27,597 nucleotides of DNA, taken from a virus. The notes under the pieces are model-generated. The model saw only the letters and a list, made by a program, of their open reading frames with translations. It was not told the DNA's origin and made no database searches. Location: positions 1 through 27,597 of the IMG/VR virus record IMGVR_UViG_3300028025_003102, one strand, 5' to 3'. The stretch's first letter is position 1; each line of letters opens with the position of its first letter. This document shows positions 13,626 through 21,461 of this stretch, piece after piece. A program made the position numbers and the translations under genes.

Positions 13626-15479
13626 ATGGCAAGACTCTTTTTGACTAATATTGATTTAAAAGGTAATCAATTAGTTAACGTAGTACTACACAACAATGCT
13701 AACGCGACGGGCCTTAGCACCAGCAATGGTTCTATGTACTATGACACGACTAGTAACAAGTACCAATTTAGACAAAACGGTGCTTGGGTAGGTTACCTCC
13801 TAGACACTACTAGACTTGACACAATTACCGCTCCTACGGGTAGCGTTAGCTTAAACAGCCAAAAAATTACTAACCTTCTAGACCCTACTTCTGCTCAAGA
13901 TGCTGCAACTAAGGCATATGTCGATGGTCTTGCTCAAGGACTTGACGTTAAAGCGTCTGTAAGAGCTGCGTCTACTGTTGCTGGTGGAAATATTACACTA
14001 GTAACTACTCAGACTATTGACGGTGTTTCACTATCTGCTGGTGACCGAGTTTTGGTTAAAAACCAAACTACAGGTTCAGAAAATGGTATTTGGGTTGTTG
14101 CTTCAGGAAACTGGGCTAGAGCTGATGACGCAGTACAGGGGAAACTAACTGCTGGAGCGTTCGTATTTGTTGAAGAAGGTACCGTAAACGCGGACTCTGG
14201 TTGGGTACTTACCAATAACGGTACTGTTACTGTTGGAACAACAGCTCTAACTTGGGACCAGTTCTCTGGTGCGGGTCAAATTACTGCAGGTAATGGTCTT
14301 ACTAAGTCTGGTAACACAATTAACTTTGTTGGAGCAACTCTTTCTGGTCTTACAATTAACGTAGACGATGTTGCAGTTAACCCAGCACAACTTTGGATTG
14401 GTACAAGCAACGTAGTACTAGCAACTACTGGTGCGGCTCAGGCACTTACTGGTATTACTTCTGTTACTGGTACTACTGCTGATATGTCAGTTCAACCAGC
14501 TACCAGAGCTTCAGGAACTGGGTATCACCAAAACATATCTGGTGGTCTTTCGTCTTCTGGTGCTGGTGGTCAACTTCGCCTATACGGTGGTAACGGAACT
14601 AGCGGTAATGGTGGAGCCGTACTTATTGATGGAGGTACAGGAACAGCCATTGGTACGGTTAGCATTGGTACAAGTTCATCAACAATTAATATTGGTCAAG
14701 CATCTGTATCTACTACTTCTATTACAGGAACTGTAAAGCTTTCTGCATTAACTACTAACGGTTTTGTAAAAACAATAAACTCTGATGGTACTCTTGCAAT
14801 TGATACTACTGTAGTAACTACCGCTAATAAAATAAGTGCTCTTTCAGCTACTACTTCGGCAGAACTTGCTGGTGTAATATCTGATGAAACTGGTTCTGGA
14901 GTTCTAGTATTTGGTACTGCTCCTACAATTACCCTTCCTAATATTAACAACGTTAGATTTGGGTACACTACTACTGTAACTTCTGGTACTACACAGGCAA
15001 TTGACGTAAACGCTAACTACAGACGTTACTACACTGGCTCAACTGCACAAACAATTACTCTTCCAGATGTAACAACTCTTACTTTGGGCCACTCTTACGA
15101 ATTCCACAACAACAGCACTGCTGTTCTAACTATCCAGTCTTCTGGTGCTAACCTAGTAGTTACTGTCCCACCACTAACAACGGTTCTTATTACCTGTATT
15201 CTTATTACTGGTACCACAGCTGCTTCGTGGGACTTTGACTTTACTGGAACTAACTCAGTTCCAGTTCGCAAGGTTGCTGGAACTGTAGCACTTACTGCGG
15301 CTACTCCTGCTGCAATTACTCACAACCTAGCTACTCGTGATGTAAACGTGCAGATGTGGGAAACCTCCTCAAGCTTACCTACACAGGTAGTTGAAATGGA
15401 TGTTACAAACACCAGCACAACCCAAGTCACAGTAACTTCATCACTAACAGGTACTTATTACTATGTAATTATGGGATAG
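13626..15479 (+). CDS. Tail fibre protein
   Basis: 617 residues with classical fibre modules. The N-terminal LTNIDLKGNQLVNV and GSMYYDTTSNKYQFRQNGAW lead to ITNLLDPTSAQDAATKAYVD. A domain at about 107-220 (TQTIDGVSLSAGDRVLVKNQ, then ENGIWVV, FVFVEEGTVNADSGWVLTN) recurs in many phage fibres. A Gly/Thr/Ser repeat shaft follows (about 230-440), then a C-terminal tip with ITHNLATRDVNVQMWETSS and VTVTSSLTGTYYYVIMG. It probably forms a homotrimeric receptor-binding fibre. TAAGGA lies before the ATG. Confidence 0.8.
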   Translation: MARLFLTNIDLKGNQLVNVVLHNNANATGLSTSNGSMYYDTTSNKYQFRQNGAWVGYLLDTTRLDTITAPTGSVSLNSQKITNLLDPTSAQDAATKAYVDGLAQGLDVKASVRAASTVAGGNITLVTTQTIDGVSLSAGDRVLVKNQTTGSENGIWVVASGNWARADDAVQGKLTAGAFVFVEEGTVNADSGWVLTNNGTVTVGTTALTWDQFSGAGQITAGNGLTKSGNTINFVGATLSGLTINVDDVAVNPAQLWIGTSNVVLATTGAAQALTGITSVTGTTADMSVQPATRASGTGYHQNISGGLSSSGAGGQLRLYGGNGTSGNGGAVLIDGGTGTAIGTVSIGTSSSTINIGQASVSTTSITGTVKLSALTTNGFVKTINSDGTLAIDTTVVTTANKISALSATTSAELAGVISDETGSGVLVFGTAPTITLPNINNVRFGYTTTVTSGTTQAIDVNANYRRYYTGSTAQTITLPDVTTLTLGHSYEFHNNSTAVLTIQSSGANLVVTVPPLTTVLITCILITGTTAASWDFDFTGTNSVPVRKVAGTVALTAATPAAITHNLATRDVNVQMWETSSSLPTQVVEMDVTNTSTTQVTVTSSLTGTYYYVIMG

Positions 15480-15488
15480 TATTAACCC

Positions 15489-17750
15489 ATGGCAAGAAAT
15501 ATAGTAGCGTCTTATGATTTTAAGACGTCAATCACGGTGCAAGCGTTAGCGACTTTTAACGCTAATATAAGCGCATTTGGAACATCAACTTTTTGGGCTA
15601 ACCAACAGCTCTCTCTTGCTGTCCGTAACGGTGTAAACGCTGTAACTAACCTCGTTGAGTACTCTGCTAACGGTGCAACAGTTTTAGGTGGTAGAACCAC
15701 TAATGGTCTTTTATGGGCTGGAACTACTTCTGCCCCAACACTAGGTCATGCTTACAATCTAACTTCAGCTGCGTATGTGTCAACGTCTCAGGCTACTTTT
15801 ACAGCAAGCACTACTAGGTCTACAAACCCTTACGCTGTTAACCAAAAGATTATTGTTTCTGGTGTTACTGGTGGAACATACAACGGGTCGTTTATTATTA
15901 CCGCTATTGGTGGTTCTTCTGGTGCTTGGACTGCAACAGTTACTTCCCCATCTGGAACAACACCATTCACAAACACTTCGGGTACTGGTGGAACAGGCTC
16001 TATTGAATCAGCCGCATTTATCAAATCATTAAGCGAAGGTTCTGCTCCACTGACACTACAGTTGGCGGGGGCTTCTGGTACCTCTACTGATTTCCTGAGA
16101 ATGTATGACGGTAGCAATAACTTAAGAACCTACTTTAGCGGTGCTGGAGATTTAGTTGTTCCTGCTATTTCTGCTACGTGGTCTATTACATCATCTGCTC
16201 AGGATGTATCCGTAAACGCCATGCGAACAAGAACGTCTCTTGCATCAGGCTATAGGGCAAACCTACAAACTTGGGAAAGTTCTTCTACTGTTCTTGCAGG
16301 TATGACTTCAGCAGGAAAGTTCTTTACTGGTTCTACCATAGGAATAAACAGTGCTGTTGGCGGAACTATTCAGTCTATTGCTACAGGTGCTAACCCACTC
16401 GTAACTATGGCTTCGGCACATGGGTTGGCTGTTGGAGACGTGGTTGTTTTAGCTGGTACCACAAGCGGAACGTATAACGGAACTTTCTTTGTTGCTACTA
16501 CTCCAGCAGCAACTACTTTCACTATTACTTCCGCGTTGACTGCTGGGCAGGCAGGGGCTGCTGGAACTGTGTCAGTGGGTGCACAGGTAGCTATTACTGC
16601 TCGTTCGGCGGGTATTATAGGTCTGATTGTGCGTGGTGTAGCAAGCCAATCGGCAGATTTACAACAATGGCAGAATTCTTCAGGAACAGCAACCAGTTCT
16701 ATTGCTGCGTCAGGACTTATTCAAACGTCTACTGGTTTATCCCTTACAGGAATCAACTCACCTATTGTTCTAAATAGTAGCATGGGGTCATCTGGTGATG
16801 TTCTAACGTCTAATGGAACAGCAAACACGCCTACTTGGCTCACTTCGACTGGTAGCGGAAACAATGTTAGGGCAACATCTCCAACATTTGCTACATCCAT
16901 AATTGGTTCTGCATCTATGGATGTGTTTAACACTGTAAGCACAACAATTAATGCTTTTGGTGCTGCTACAACAATGAATCTAGGAACTGCTGCAAACACA
17001 GTAACCATAGGACAATCAGGTACATTAGGAACTGGAACAAACACCTTTTCGTTGTTTACTGGCTCTTCTACCACTGGAACAACGCAAAACATTAACATTG
17101 GCACTGGGCAGTTTTCTCTAGCCACACAGAATATCAATATTGGCACTAACGCAACTAGTGGTTTAACTGCAACTCGCAATATTAATATTGGCACATCAGC
17201 ATCTACTGGTGCTACAACTACAACAACAATAAATGGAACCCTAGTTGCTTCACTAGGTAAAAAAGTTATTCAAACTGTTACTCTATCTGGAACTTCAGCT
17301 ATTTCCTTCACATCTATTCCTGCTGGTTATAGGGATTTAGAAATAAGAATTTTAGCAACTACAGCCGTCTCAACTAGCACAAGCTTAACTATGACTGTTA
17401 ATGGGTTAACTACAAACATCTATGCAACTGTTCATCAATATGTTAACGGTGTTAGCCCTTCGACAATTACTTATTCCCAGCAAACAGGTGCAACTTCAGC
17501 AAACTTATCGGCTCCTGTAACGTTTGGAGCTACGGCTAGCTCATCACTAACCTACACACTTAATGACTATAGAAGCGATTCTTTTAAAAACGGCACTGTT
17601 ACTTGGATGGGTGGACCTAGCTCTGGAACCTATTATCATGGCACTGGAGGAATATTTATAAAAAGTACCGCTGCTATTACTCAGATAGATATTGCTGTTG
17701 GTGGTACTGGTGGTATTACAGGTAGTGCTGTTTTGATAGGAGTTTATTAA
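15489..17750 (+). CDS. Long fibre-like protein with two beta modules
   Basis: 753 residues, the largest gene here. The shaft has about four copies of a 24-25 residue unit (L..W.NSS....A.....G.....G): about 54-78, 201-225, 258-281 and 390-414. Two recurrent beta modules sit between units (about 95-176 and 290-364). A NINIGT repeat shaft follows (about 533-570). The C-terminal domain (about 590-753: KKVIQTVTLSGTSAISFTSI, then YRDLEIRILATTAVS, GTYYHGTGGIFIKS) is compact and beta-rich, resembling a fibre tip. Likely a trimeric appendage. Its ribosome site is weak, so coupling to the upstream gene is possible. Confidence 0.75.
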   Translation: MARNIVASYDFKTSITVQALATFNANISAFGTSTFWANQQLSLAVRNGVNAVTNLVEYSANGATVLGGRTTNGLLWAGTTSAPTLGHAYNLTSAAYVSTSQATFTASTTRSTNPYAVNQKIIVSGVTGGTYNGSFIITAIGGSSGAWTATVTSPSGTTPFTNTSGTGGTGSIESAAFIKSLSEGSAPLTLQLAGASGTSTDFLRMYDGSNNLRTYFSGAGDLVVPAISATWSITSSAQDVSVNAMRTRTSLASGYRANLQTWESSSTVLAGMTSAGKFFTGSTIGINSAVGGTIQSIATGANPLVTMASAHGLAVGDVVVLAGTTSGTYNGTFFVATTPAATTFTITSALTAGQAGAAGTVSVGAQVAITARSAGIIGLIVRGVASQSADLQQWQNSSGTATSSIAASGLIQTSTGLSLTGINSPIVLNSSMGSSGDVLTSNGTANTPTWLTSTGSGNNVRATSPTFATSIIGSASMDVFNTVSTTINAFGAATTMNLGTAANTVTIGQSGTLGTGTNTFSLFTGSSTTGTTQNINIGTGQFSLATQNINIGTNATSGLTATRNINIGTSASTGATTTTTINGTLVASLGKKVIQTVTLSGTSAISFTSIPAGYRDLEIRILATTAVSTSTSLTMTVNGLTTNIYATVHQYVNGVSPSTITYSQQTGATSANLSAPVTFGATASSSLTYTLNDYRSDSFKNGTVTWMGGPSSGTYYHGTGGIFIKSTAAITQIDIAVGGTGGITGSAVLIGVY
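15771..16016 (+). repeat. Recurrent beta module, copy 3
   Basis: It encodes AYVSTSQATFTASTTRS, then NQKIIVSGVTGGTYNGSFII, SGAWTATVTSPSG and a Gly/Thr-rich exit. It keeps the GVTGGTYNGSF turn and the final strand but lacks the HGL motif, so it is the most divergent copy. It lies between shaft units of the fibre. Confidence 0.55.
16356..16580 (+). repeat. Recurrent beta module, copy 4
   Basis: It encodes GGTIQSIATGANPLVTMASA, HGLAVGDVVVLAGTTSGTYN, GTFFVATTPAATTFTITSAL and GAAGTVSVGA. It has the full HGLAVGDVV core and the YNGTF turn. It is flanked by shaft units at 258-281 and 390-414 of the fibre protein. Confidence 0.7.
17085..17195 (+). repeat. NINIGT shaft repeats
   Basis: Three copies of a 21-base unit encoding [QR]NINIGT start at 17085, 17127 and 17175, spaced 42 and 48 bases. 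Synonymous differences occur between copies. They form part of a Gly/Thr-rich beta shaft in the fibre and are coding, not a CRISPR array. Confidence 0.8.
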
Positions 17751-17962
17751 TGCCAAATATTACTGAAGTAAACTGTGAAACTGGTGAAGTTTTAGAACGT
17801 GAAATGACGCCAGAAGAGCAAGAACTACATGATTCCATGAGAGCAGACGGTGAGCAATTTGCCCAAGCAGCTGCTGAGGAAATGGCAAATAAAGCATCAG
17901 CATTAGCAAAGCTACAGGCACTAGGCCTGACAGAAGAAGAAGTTAAGGCTCTATTGGGCTAG
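17750..17962 (+). CDS. Small acidic helical protein after the fibre gene
   Basis: 70 residues. It starts at TAATG with the fibre stop. MPNITEVNCETGEVLEREMT is followed by a Glu/Gln/Ala helix and the end ALAKLQALGLTEEEVKALLG. This C-terminal pattern is frequent in small phage proteins encoded next to tail-fibre genes. A fibre-associated or chaperone role is inferred from position only. Confidence 0.65.
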   Translation: MPNITEVNCETGEVLEREMTPEEQELHDSMRADGEQFAQAAAEEMANKASALAKLQALGLTEEEVKALLG

Positions 17963-18003
17963 GTTAAGCCTTACAATTAAAGAAGATTAGATAAGGATTT
18001 ATT

Positions 18004-18936
18004 ATGCCTGCAAATACCGTACTTAAGCTTAGAGCTGGTACTGAAGCTGCCTGGGTGGCCACTGCTAAAAGCAAGACTGTTTCTAGCGCATCTGTTGTTG
18101 GAACAACTGACACAGTTGCTAGGTATGTTTCTACCGCACACGGGTTTGCTGTTGGAAACACAGTAACAATCACTGGGATTACCGTTGTAAGCGGAAACAA
18201 TCCTTACAATATTGCTGGTGGAGTAATCTCAGCTGTTGCTGCTGACTATTTTGATATTAAATTAACTGATGGAACTACTGGAGGTAGTACCAACTCAGGA
18301 GGCACTGCAGTTCTTGTGGTTCTTGCTAAGGGGGAAGCCGCTGTAGAAACGGATACTAACAGATTAAAAATTGGGGATGGCGAGACTACCTGGGGTAATC
18401 TTGATTACGTAAATAAGTCTTTATTTTATGTTTTAAATTCTGCTGAAAATATTGCAGGAACATCTAATGAGCAAAATTTATTTGATAATAAGTTTTCATT
18501 AAAAGAAAGTTCATCTTATTCATTTGAAATTCAAGCAATAATACTATGTGCTACAACTACTGCAAGAACTCTAAAGTTTGGCTTTGAGCAAACTGGAATG
18601 ACCGCGTGGGCAGATGTTAGATACCAGTGGACCTATGGTACTAGAGAAAACGGTACTACCCACTATGCTACTGAAGCAAAAACCATTACTGGAAATAGCC
18701 CTGCAGCTGATGGATTAATCCAGCTAGGACCTATTACTGATGGTACTGATGATGTTATTTTCTTTAATATAAAAGGAATAATTAGAACTAATGCGGGACA
18801 ATCTTTCTTTCAACCTAGAGTTCAGTTTAGTAACAGCCCTGGAACTGGCACCACGTTGCTTAGCGGTAGTTATGTAAGTATTGACCTTGTTGGTGATTCA
18901 CCATTTGTAAACCCCGTTTCTTGGGGAGCTAACTAA
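18004..18936 (+). CDS. Fibre-like protein whose N-terminal domain is split by a beta module
   Basis: 310 residues. LKLRAGTEAAWVATA (about 8-22) and VVLAKGEAAVETDTNRLKIG (about 105-124, then DGETTWGNL) are the two halves of the fibre N-terminal motif seen whole at 12648-13613. The recurrent module (about 25-105) separates them. Residues 135-310 are a compact beta domain (SYSFEIQAIILCATTTARTL, then RYQWTYGT, FFNIKGIIRTNAG, LLSGSYVSIDLVG) of virion surface type. AAGGA lies upstream of ATG 18004. Its stop overlaps the next start (TAATG). Confidence 0.7.
   Translation: MPANTVLKLRAGTEAAWVATAKSKTVSSASVVGTTDTVARYVSTAHGFAVGNTVTITGITVVSGNNPYNIAGGVISAVAADYFDIKLTDGTTGGSTNSGGTAVLVVLAKGEAAVETDTNRLKIGDGETTWGNLDYVNKSLFYVLNSAENIAGTSNEQNLFDNKFSLKESSSYSFEIQAIILCATTTARTLKFGFEQTGMTAWADVRYQWTYGTRENGTTHYATEAKTITGNSPAADGLIQLGPITDGTDDVIFFNIKGIIRTNAGQSFFQPRVQFSNSPGTGTTLLSGSYVSIDLVGDSPFVNPVSWGAN
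18076..18318 (+). repeat. Recurrent beta module, copy 5 (inside fibre N-terminus)
   Basis: It encodes TTDTVARYVSTAHGFAVGNT, VTITGITVVSGNNPYNIAGG, VISAVAADYFDIKL and a TGGSTNSGG exit. It interrupts the RAGTEAAW...VVLAKGE..ETDT fibre motif. Confidence 0.7.
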
Positions 18937-19538
18937 TGAGGGGTAACAAAATCCAGGGTAGGTTTGACCTAGATTATGAAACCCTGGCTCTTTACGAAGG
19001 TATCGCCGAAGATTTAGGCGGCACAGTAGGTGTTGACGTCGATTGGTGGCGTTGGCAGGATGGCTATTTCAGAGATAACTACACGACTATTACAGATGAC
19101 GTGTATGACGTAGGTAGTTCTTTAACTGGTGGTGGGCGTCGTTGGATGCTTCCATTTAACATGCCTGTAGTTATGGCACAGCTTATTCGTTCAACTAACG
19201 TTATGAACCAGCGTGGTTTTTATGTTACTGATACTTTGCGATTGGTAATTAGCGCAGGTGAAGCTGAACGACTTTTGCCTAGTCTACTGTCTAACCCTAG
19301 CAATCATATTAAAGACAGAATCATCTACCGTGGCCAGGTATTCGTTCCTACACGTGTTTTGCCTAGAGGTGCCTTTGGTTACAACTGGGCTGTAGTAACT
19401 GTTGATTGCAACCAGATGAACGCAGAAGAATTGGTCAATGACCCACAGTTCCTTAAATATGCTACACCTGCTCTAGCTGACGTTAGAACAATTGGTTATG
19501 GAAATGGAGCCTTTGGCTCAGATAAATATGGAGAGTAA
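18936..19538 (+). CDS. Probable neck or head-tail joining protein
   Basis: 200 residues. It begins MRGNKIQGRFDLDYETLALY. Distinct blocks are VDVDWWRWQDGYFRDNY, DDVYDVGSSLTGGGRRWMLP, VMNQRGFYVTDTLRLVISAG and RIIYRGQVFVPTRVLPRG. This is a compact alpha/beta protein with no membrane segment. I recall similar uncharacterised structural proteins in actinobacterial phages. GGGAG and a TAATG overlap place its translation with the fibre-like gene upstream. The neck role comes from gene order and is not proven. Confidence 0.55.
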   Translation: MRGNKIQGRFDLDYETLALYEGIAEDLGGTVGVDVDWWRWQDGYFRDNYTTITDDVYDVGSSLTGGGRRWMLPFNMPVVMAQLIRSTNVMNQRGFYVTDTLRLVISAGEAERLLPSLLSNPSNHIKDRIIYRGQVFVPTRVLPRGAFGYNWAVVTVDCNQMNAEELVNDPQFLKYATPALADVRTIGYGNGAFGSDKYGE

Positions 19539-19540
19539 AT

Positions 19541-19756
19541 ATGCCGTTAGTTAAACCTACAGTAGGACAGACCGCTTGGGGTACTTCTCTAAACACTGCC
19601 CTAGATTACCTAGATACTAAAGTGGGCCCATGGGTAGCAGTACCTGCAACGGCCACTTCTACTGGAGTTGCGGGCCAAGTAGCCTACGCCTCTGGATTTT
19701 TGTACGTATGTGTTGCAACCAACACTTGGAGAAGAACAGCTTTAACTAGCTGGTAA
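19541..19756 (+). CDS. Short fibre/virion beta protein
   Basis: 71 residues: MPLVKPTVGQTAWGTSLNTA, LDYLDTKVGPW, then GVAGQVAYASGFLYVCVATN and TWRRTALTSW. The first part is a typical anchor seen in phage fibre proteins, and the second is a small domain often found at fibre ends (G..GQ.AY....LYVC.ATN.W.R). Here both exist as a stand-alone minimal protein. It probably forms a short virion appendage or decoration. Confidence 0.6.
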   Translation: MPLVKPTVGQTAWGTSLNTALDYLDTKVGPWVAVPATATSTGVAGQVAYASGFLYVCVATNTWRRTALTSW

Positions 19757-19765
19757 AGGATAATA

Positions 19766-20074
19766 ATGACTACTCACAAGAAACATCACGCAAGTAAAAA
19801 AGACCCACGCCTAGCCCGTGCAGGCGTATCTGGGTACAACAAGCCTAAAGCAACTCCTGGAGCTAAGAAGTCACACGTAGTTGTGGCTAAAGAAGGCGAC
19901 CAGATTAAGACCATTCGCTTTGGTGAGCAGGGTGCCGAAACCGCGGGTAAGCCTAAGGCTGGAGAGTCTGCCAGAATGAAGGCTAAGCGTAAGAGCTTTA
20001 AGGCTCGTCACGGTAGGAACATCGCTAAGGGCAAGATGTCTGCAGCGTACTGGGCTGACAAGGTTAAATGGTAA
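19766..20074 (+). CDS. Basic protein, DUF6321-like
   Basis: 102 residues, strongly basic. RLARAGVSGYNKPKATPGAK, KSHVVVAKEGDQIKTIRFGE and KARHGRNIAKGKMSAAYWAD are hallmarks of a small family common in aquatic phages (I associate it with DUF6321; to be confirmed by profile search). Function is unknown. High charge and location in the head and neck region suggest DNA binding or packaging with DNA. AAGGA precedes ATG 19766. It begins an uninterrupted chain of overlapping small genes. Confidence 0.75.
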   Translation: MTTHKKHHASKKDPRLARAGVSGYNKPKATPGAKKSHVVVAKEGDQIKTIRFGEQGAETAGKPKAGESARMKAKRKSFKARHGRNIAKGKMSAAYWADKVKW

Positions 20075-20328
20075 TGACTAAGGTACGCACTAAAGATGGC
20101 GTAGGCCATGTCATTACTAAGAAAAAGTCTGATAAAGGCATTGGTAAAAAGGGCGATGTTATCGTTGACCACACCTCAAAGAAAAAAGGTAAATACGATA
20201 AAATGAACTTGACTGAAAAGTCTGGTGCTAAGACGGTTAAAGATGGTGTAAAGCACACCCGTGAATGGCACAAAAACAACCCAAAGAAGAAGGCTTCTAA
20301 TGGCGGCAAAAAAACCAACAAAAAGTAA
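20074..20328 (+). CDS. Small lysine-rich protein
   Basis: 84 residues from ATG 20074 (TAATG with the previous stop; ATG 20068 two codons earlier is an alternative). Lys dominates (KKKSDKGIGKKGDVIVDHTS, KKASNGGKKTNKK). There are several Gly-Lys and short beta-like stretches but no recognised domain. Its 3' end overlaps the next gene by 29 bases. Likely nucleic-acid-binding by charge only. Confidence 0.6.
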   Translation: MTKVRTKDGVGHVITKKKSDKGIGKKGDVIVDHTSKKKGKYDKMNLTEKSGAKTVKDGVKHTREWHKNNPKKKASNGGKKTNKK

Positions 20329-20497
20329 ATCTAAGGTTAATGAAGCAGGCAACTATACTAAGCCTGAGCTTCGTAAGTCATTGTTTAAAAAGATTAAGGC
20401 TGGCACTAAAGGTGGCGACCCAGGTGAATGGTCTGCCCGTAAAGCCCAACTTCTAGCGGCTGAATACAAGAAGGCTGGCGGAGGCTACAGGAACTAA
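20300..20497 (+). CDS. Small basic protein, 'WSARKAQ' family
   Basis: 65 residues from ATG 20300. The start at 20261 would overlap the upstream gene by 68 bases with a frame-shadow leader and is not used. KVNEAGNYTKPELRKSLFKK, IKAGTKGGDPGEWSARKAQL and YKKAGGGYRN match a small conserved protein type I know from cyanophages and other aquatic phages, with no assigned function. Two short helices and a Gly-rich end suggest a compact basic fold. TAATG with the next gene. Confidence 0.7.
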   Translation: MAAKKPTKSKSKVNEAGNYTKPELRKSLFKKIKAGTKGGDPGEWSARKAQLLAAEYKKAGGGYRN

Positions 20498-20808
20498 TGG
20501 CTAAATCAAAACCACAAAATGCTGTTAAAGGTGCGGCTAAAGCACTTGGGTATGAAACTGTGCGTGCTGGTAAAAGAATTGATAAAGCAGCAAAAGACAC
20601 AAGTAAACCTTCTGTTCTTCGTCAAGTAATTGTTGATAAAGAAGTAGAAGGACTTAAGCCAAGACATCAAGCATTGTTAAACGCTACTCAGTTTGCAAAA
20701 ACTGCTGGAGCTACTAAAGGACAGATGATTCGGGCTTACTACGGGGGATTAGTTCCTGGAGTTATTAAGGGATTAAAAGACAACATTTTGGATAAACGTA
20801 ATGGCTAA
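20497..20808 (+). CDS. Basic helical protein, unknown
   Basis: 103 residues, helix-rich (QNAVKGAAKALGYETVRAGK, then HQALLNATQFAKTAGATKGQ, IRAYYGGLVPGVIKGLKDN). It is less lysine-rich than its neighbours and has a hydrophobic C-terminal half. TAATG start. Overlaps the next gene by eight bases. No family was recognised. Confidence 0.6.
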   Translation: MAKSKPQNAVKGAAKALGYETVRAGKRIDKAAKDTSKPSVLRQVIVDKEVEGLKPRHQALLNATQFAKTAGATKGQMIRAYYGGLVPGVIKGLKDNILDKRNG

Positions 20809-21046
20809 AGCAAAGTCCCAGCATTCACTAGACAAGTGGACTAAGGAAGAGTGGGGAACCTCAGATGGTAAGCCGTCTAAGGGTAAAAAACGCTATCTTC
20901 CTAAGAAGGCTTGGGAAGACCTTACTCCTGCCGAAAAAAAGGCTACTAACAGAGCTAAGGCTAAAGGCAACAAGAAGGGTAAACAGTTTGTTGCTCAACC
21001 TAAGAAAATTGCTAAAAAGACAGCCAGACATAGAAGGAGCTCATAA
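20801..21046 (+). CDS. Small basic protein, 'RYLPKKAW' family
   Basis: 81 residues. SLDKWTKEEWGTSDGKPSKG, KKRYLPKKAWEDLTPAEKKA, TNRAKAKGNKKGKQFVAQPK and a KTARHRR end match a pattern seen in small proteins of cyanophages and large DNA viruses (SL..W....W.T..GK.S...RYLP..AW..L...EK..TN..K). Function is unknown. Charge and size suggest nucleic acid binding. TAATG with the next gene. Confidence 0.7.
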   Translation: MAKAKSQHSLDKWTKEEWGTSDGKPSKGKKRYLPKKAWEDLTPAEKKATNRAKAKGNKKGKQFVAQPKKIAKKTARHRRSS

Positions 21047-21180
21047 TGGCCCGCAAATCAGTTACTAACGAAAAGAACACTAGAGACCACATTGGTCGTG
21101 GTGGTAAGACCGTGCTTCCTAAGCACAAAGGAAAGCTACCTAAGCCTCCTAAGCACATGGGTACTCGTAAGGGTAGATAA
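21046..21180 (+). CDS. Very small basic protein
   Basis: 44 residues: MARKSVTNEKNTRDHIGRGG, then KTVLPKHKGKLPKPPKHMGT, ending RKGR. It starts by TAATG after the previous gene and ends by TAATG with the next. A GAAGGAG ribosome site lies just upstream (21033-21039). Lys/Arg/Pro/Gly-rich with no hydrophobic core, so probably unfolded unless bound to nucleic acid or protein. Confidence 0.65.
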   Translation: MARKSVTNEKNTRDHIGRGGKTVLPKHKGKLPKPPKHMGTRKGR

Positions 21181-21461
21181 TGGCAGAGACTAAAAGATTT
21201 GGCCCGTACAAGGGCTCAGCGGCCAATGGAGGCCGTCCAATCTATGTTTACAAGACTAAGGGCAAAGACGGCAAATGGCACACCACGAGCAAGAATAAGG
21301 CTCGTGCGGAGTATGAAGAGAAAAACGGCAAATTACCCCGTAATGTTGACGTAGACCATAAAAACAACAAACATGCTGATGACCGTAAGTCTAACCTTCG
21401 TCCTCTGAAGCATGGTAAGAACACCGCTAAAGAAAACAAGCGGAGAGCAGGAAAGAAGTAA
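21180..21461 (+). CDS. Small HNH-like endonuclease
   Basis: 93 residues. The C-terminal half carries an HNH signature: RNVDVDHKNNKHADDRKSNL with Asp59-His60, Asn72 (SNLRPL), then His78 and Asn81 in KHGKNTAKENKRR. The N-terminal half is a basic strand-rich segment (GGRPIYVYKTKGKDGKWHTT) that may bind DNA. HNH enzymes nick or cut DNA by a one-metal beta-beta-alpha site. It is embedded in the chain of basic genes, with TAATG on both sides, unlike a homing insertion. It may act on packaged or host DNA; whether it is active is unknown. Confidence 0.7.
   Translation: MAETKRFGPYKGSAANGGRPIYVYKTKGKDGKWHTTSKNKARAEYEEKNGKLPRNVDVDHKNNKHADDRKSNLRPLKHGKNTAKENKRRAGKK

Noticed and set aside
16721-17194. 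157-codon antisense open frame
   Set aside because: It is a Val/Pro/Ile-rich shadow of the Thr/Gly fibre sequence.
17085-17195. Possible CRISPR-like direct repeats
   Set aside because: The repeats are 21 bases, diverge synonymously, and encode NINIGT units inside a fibre gene.
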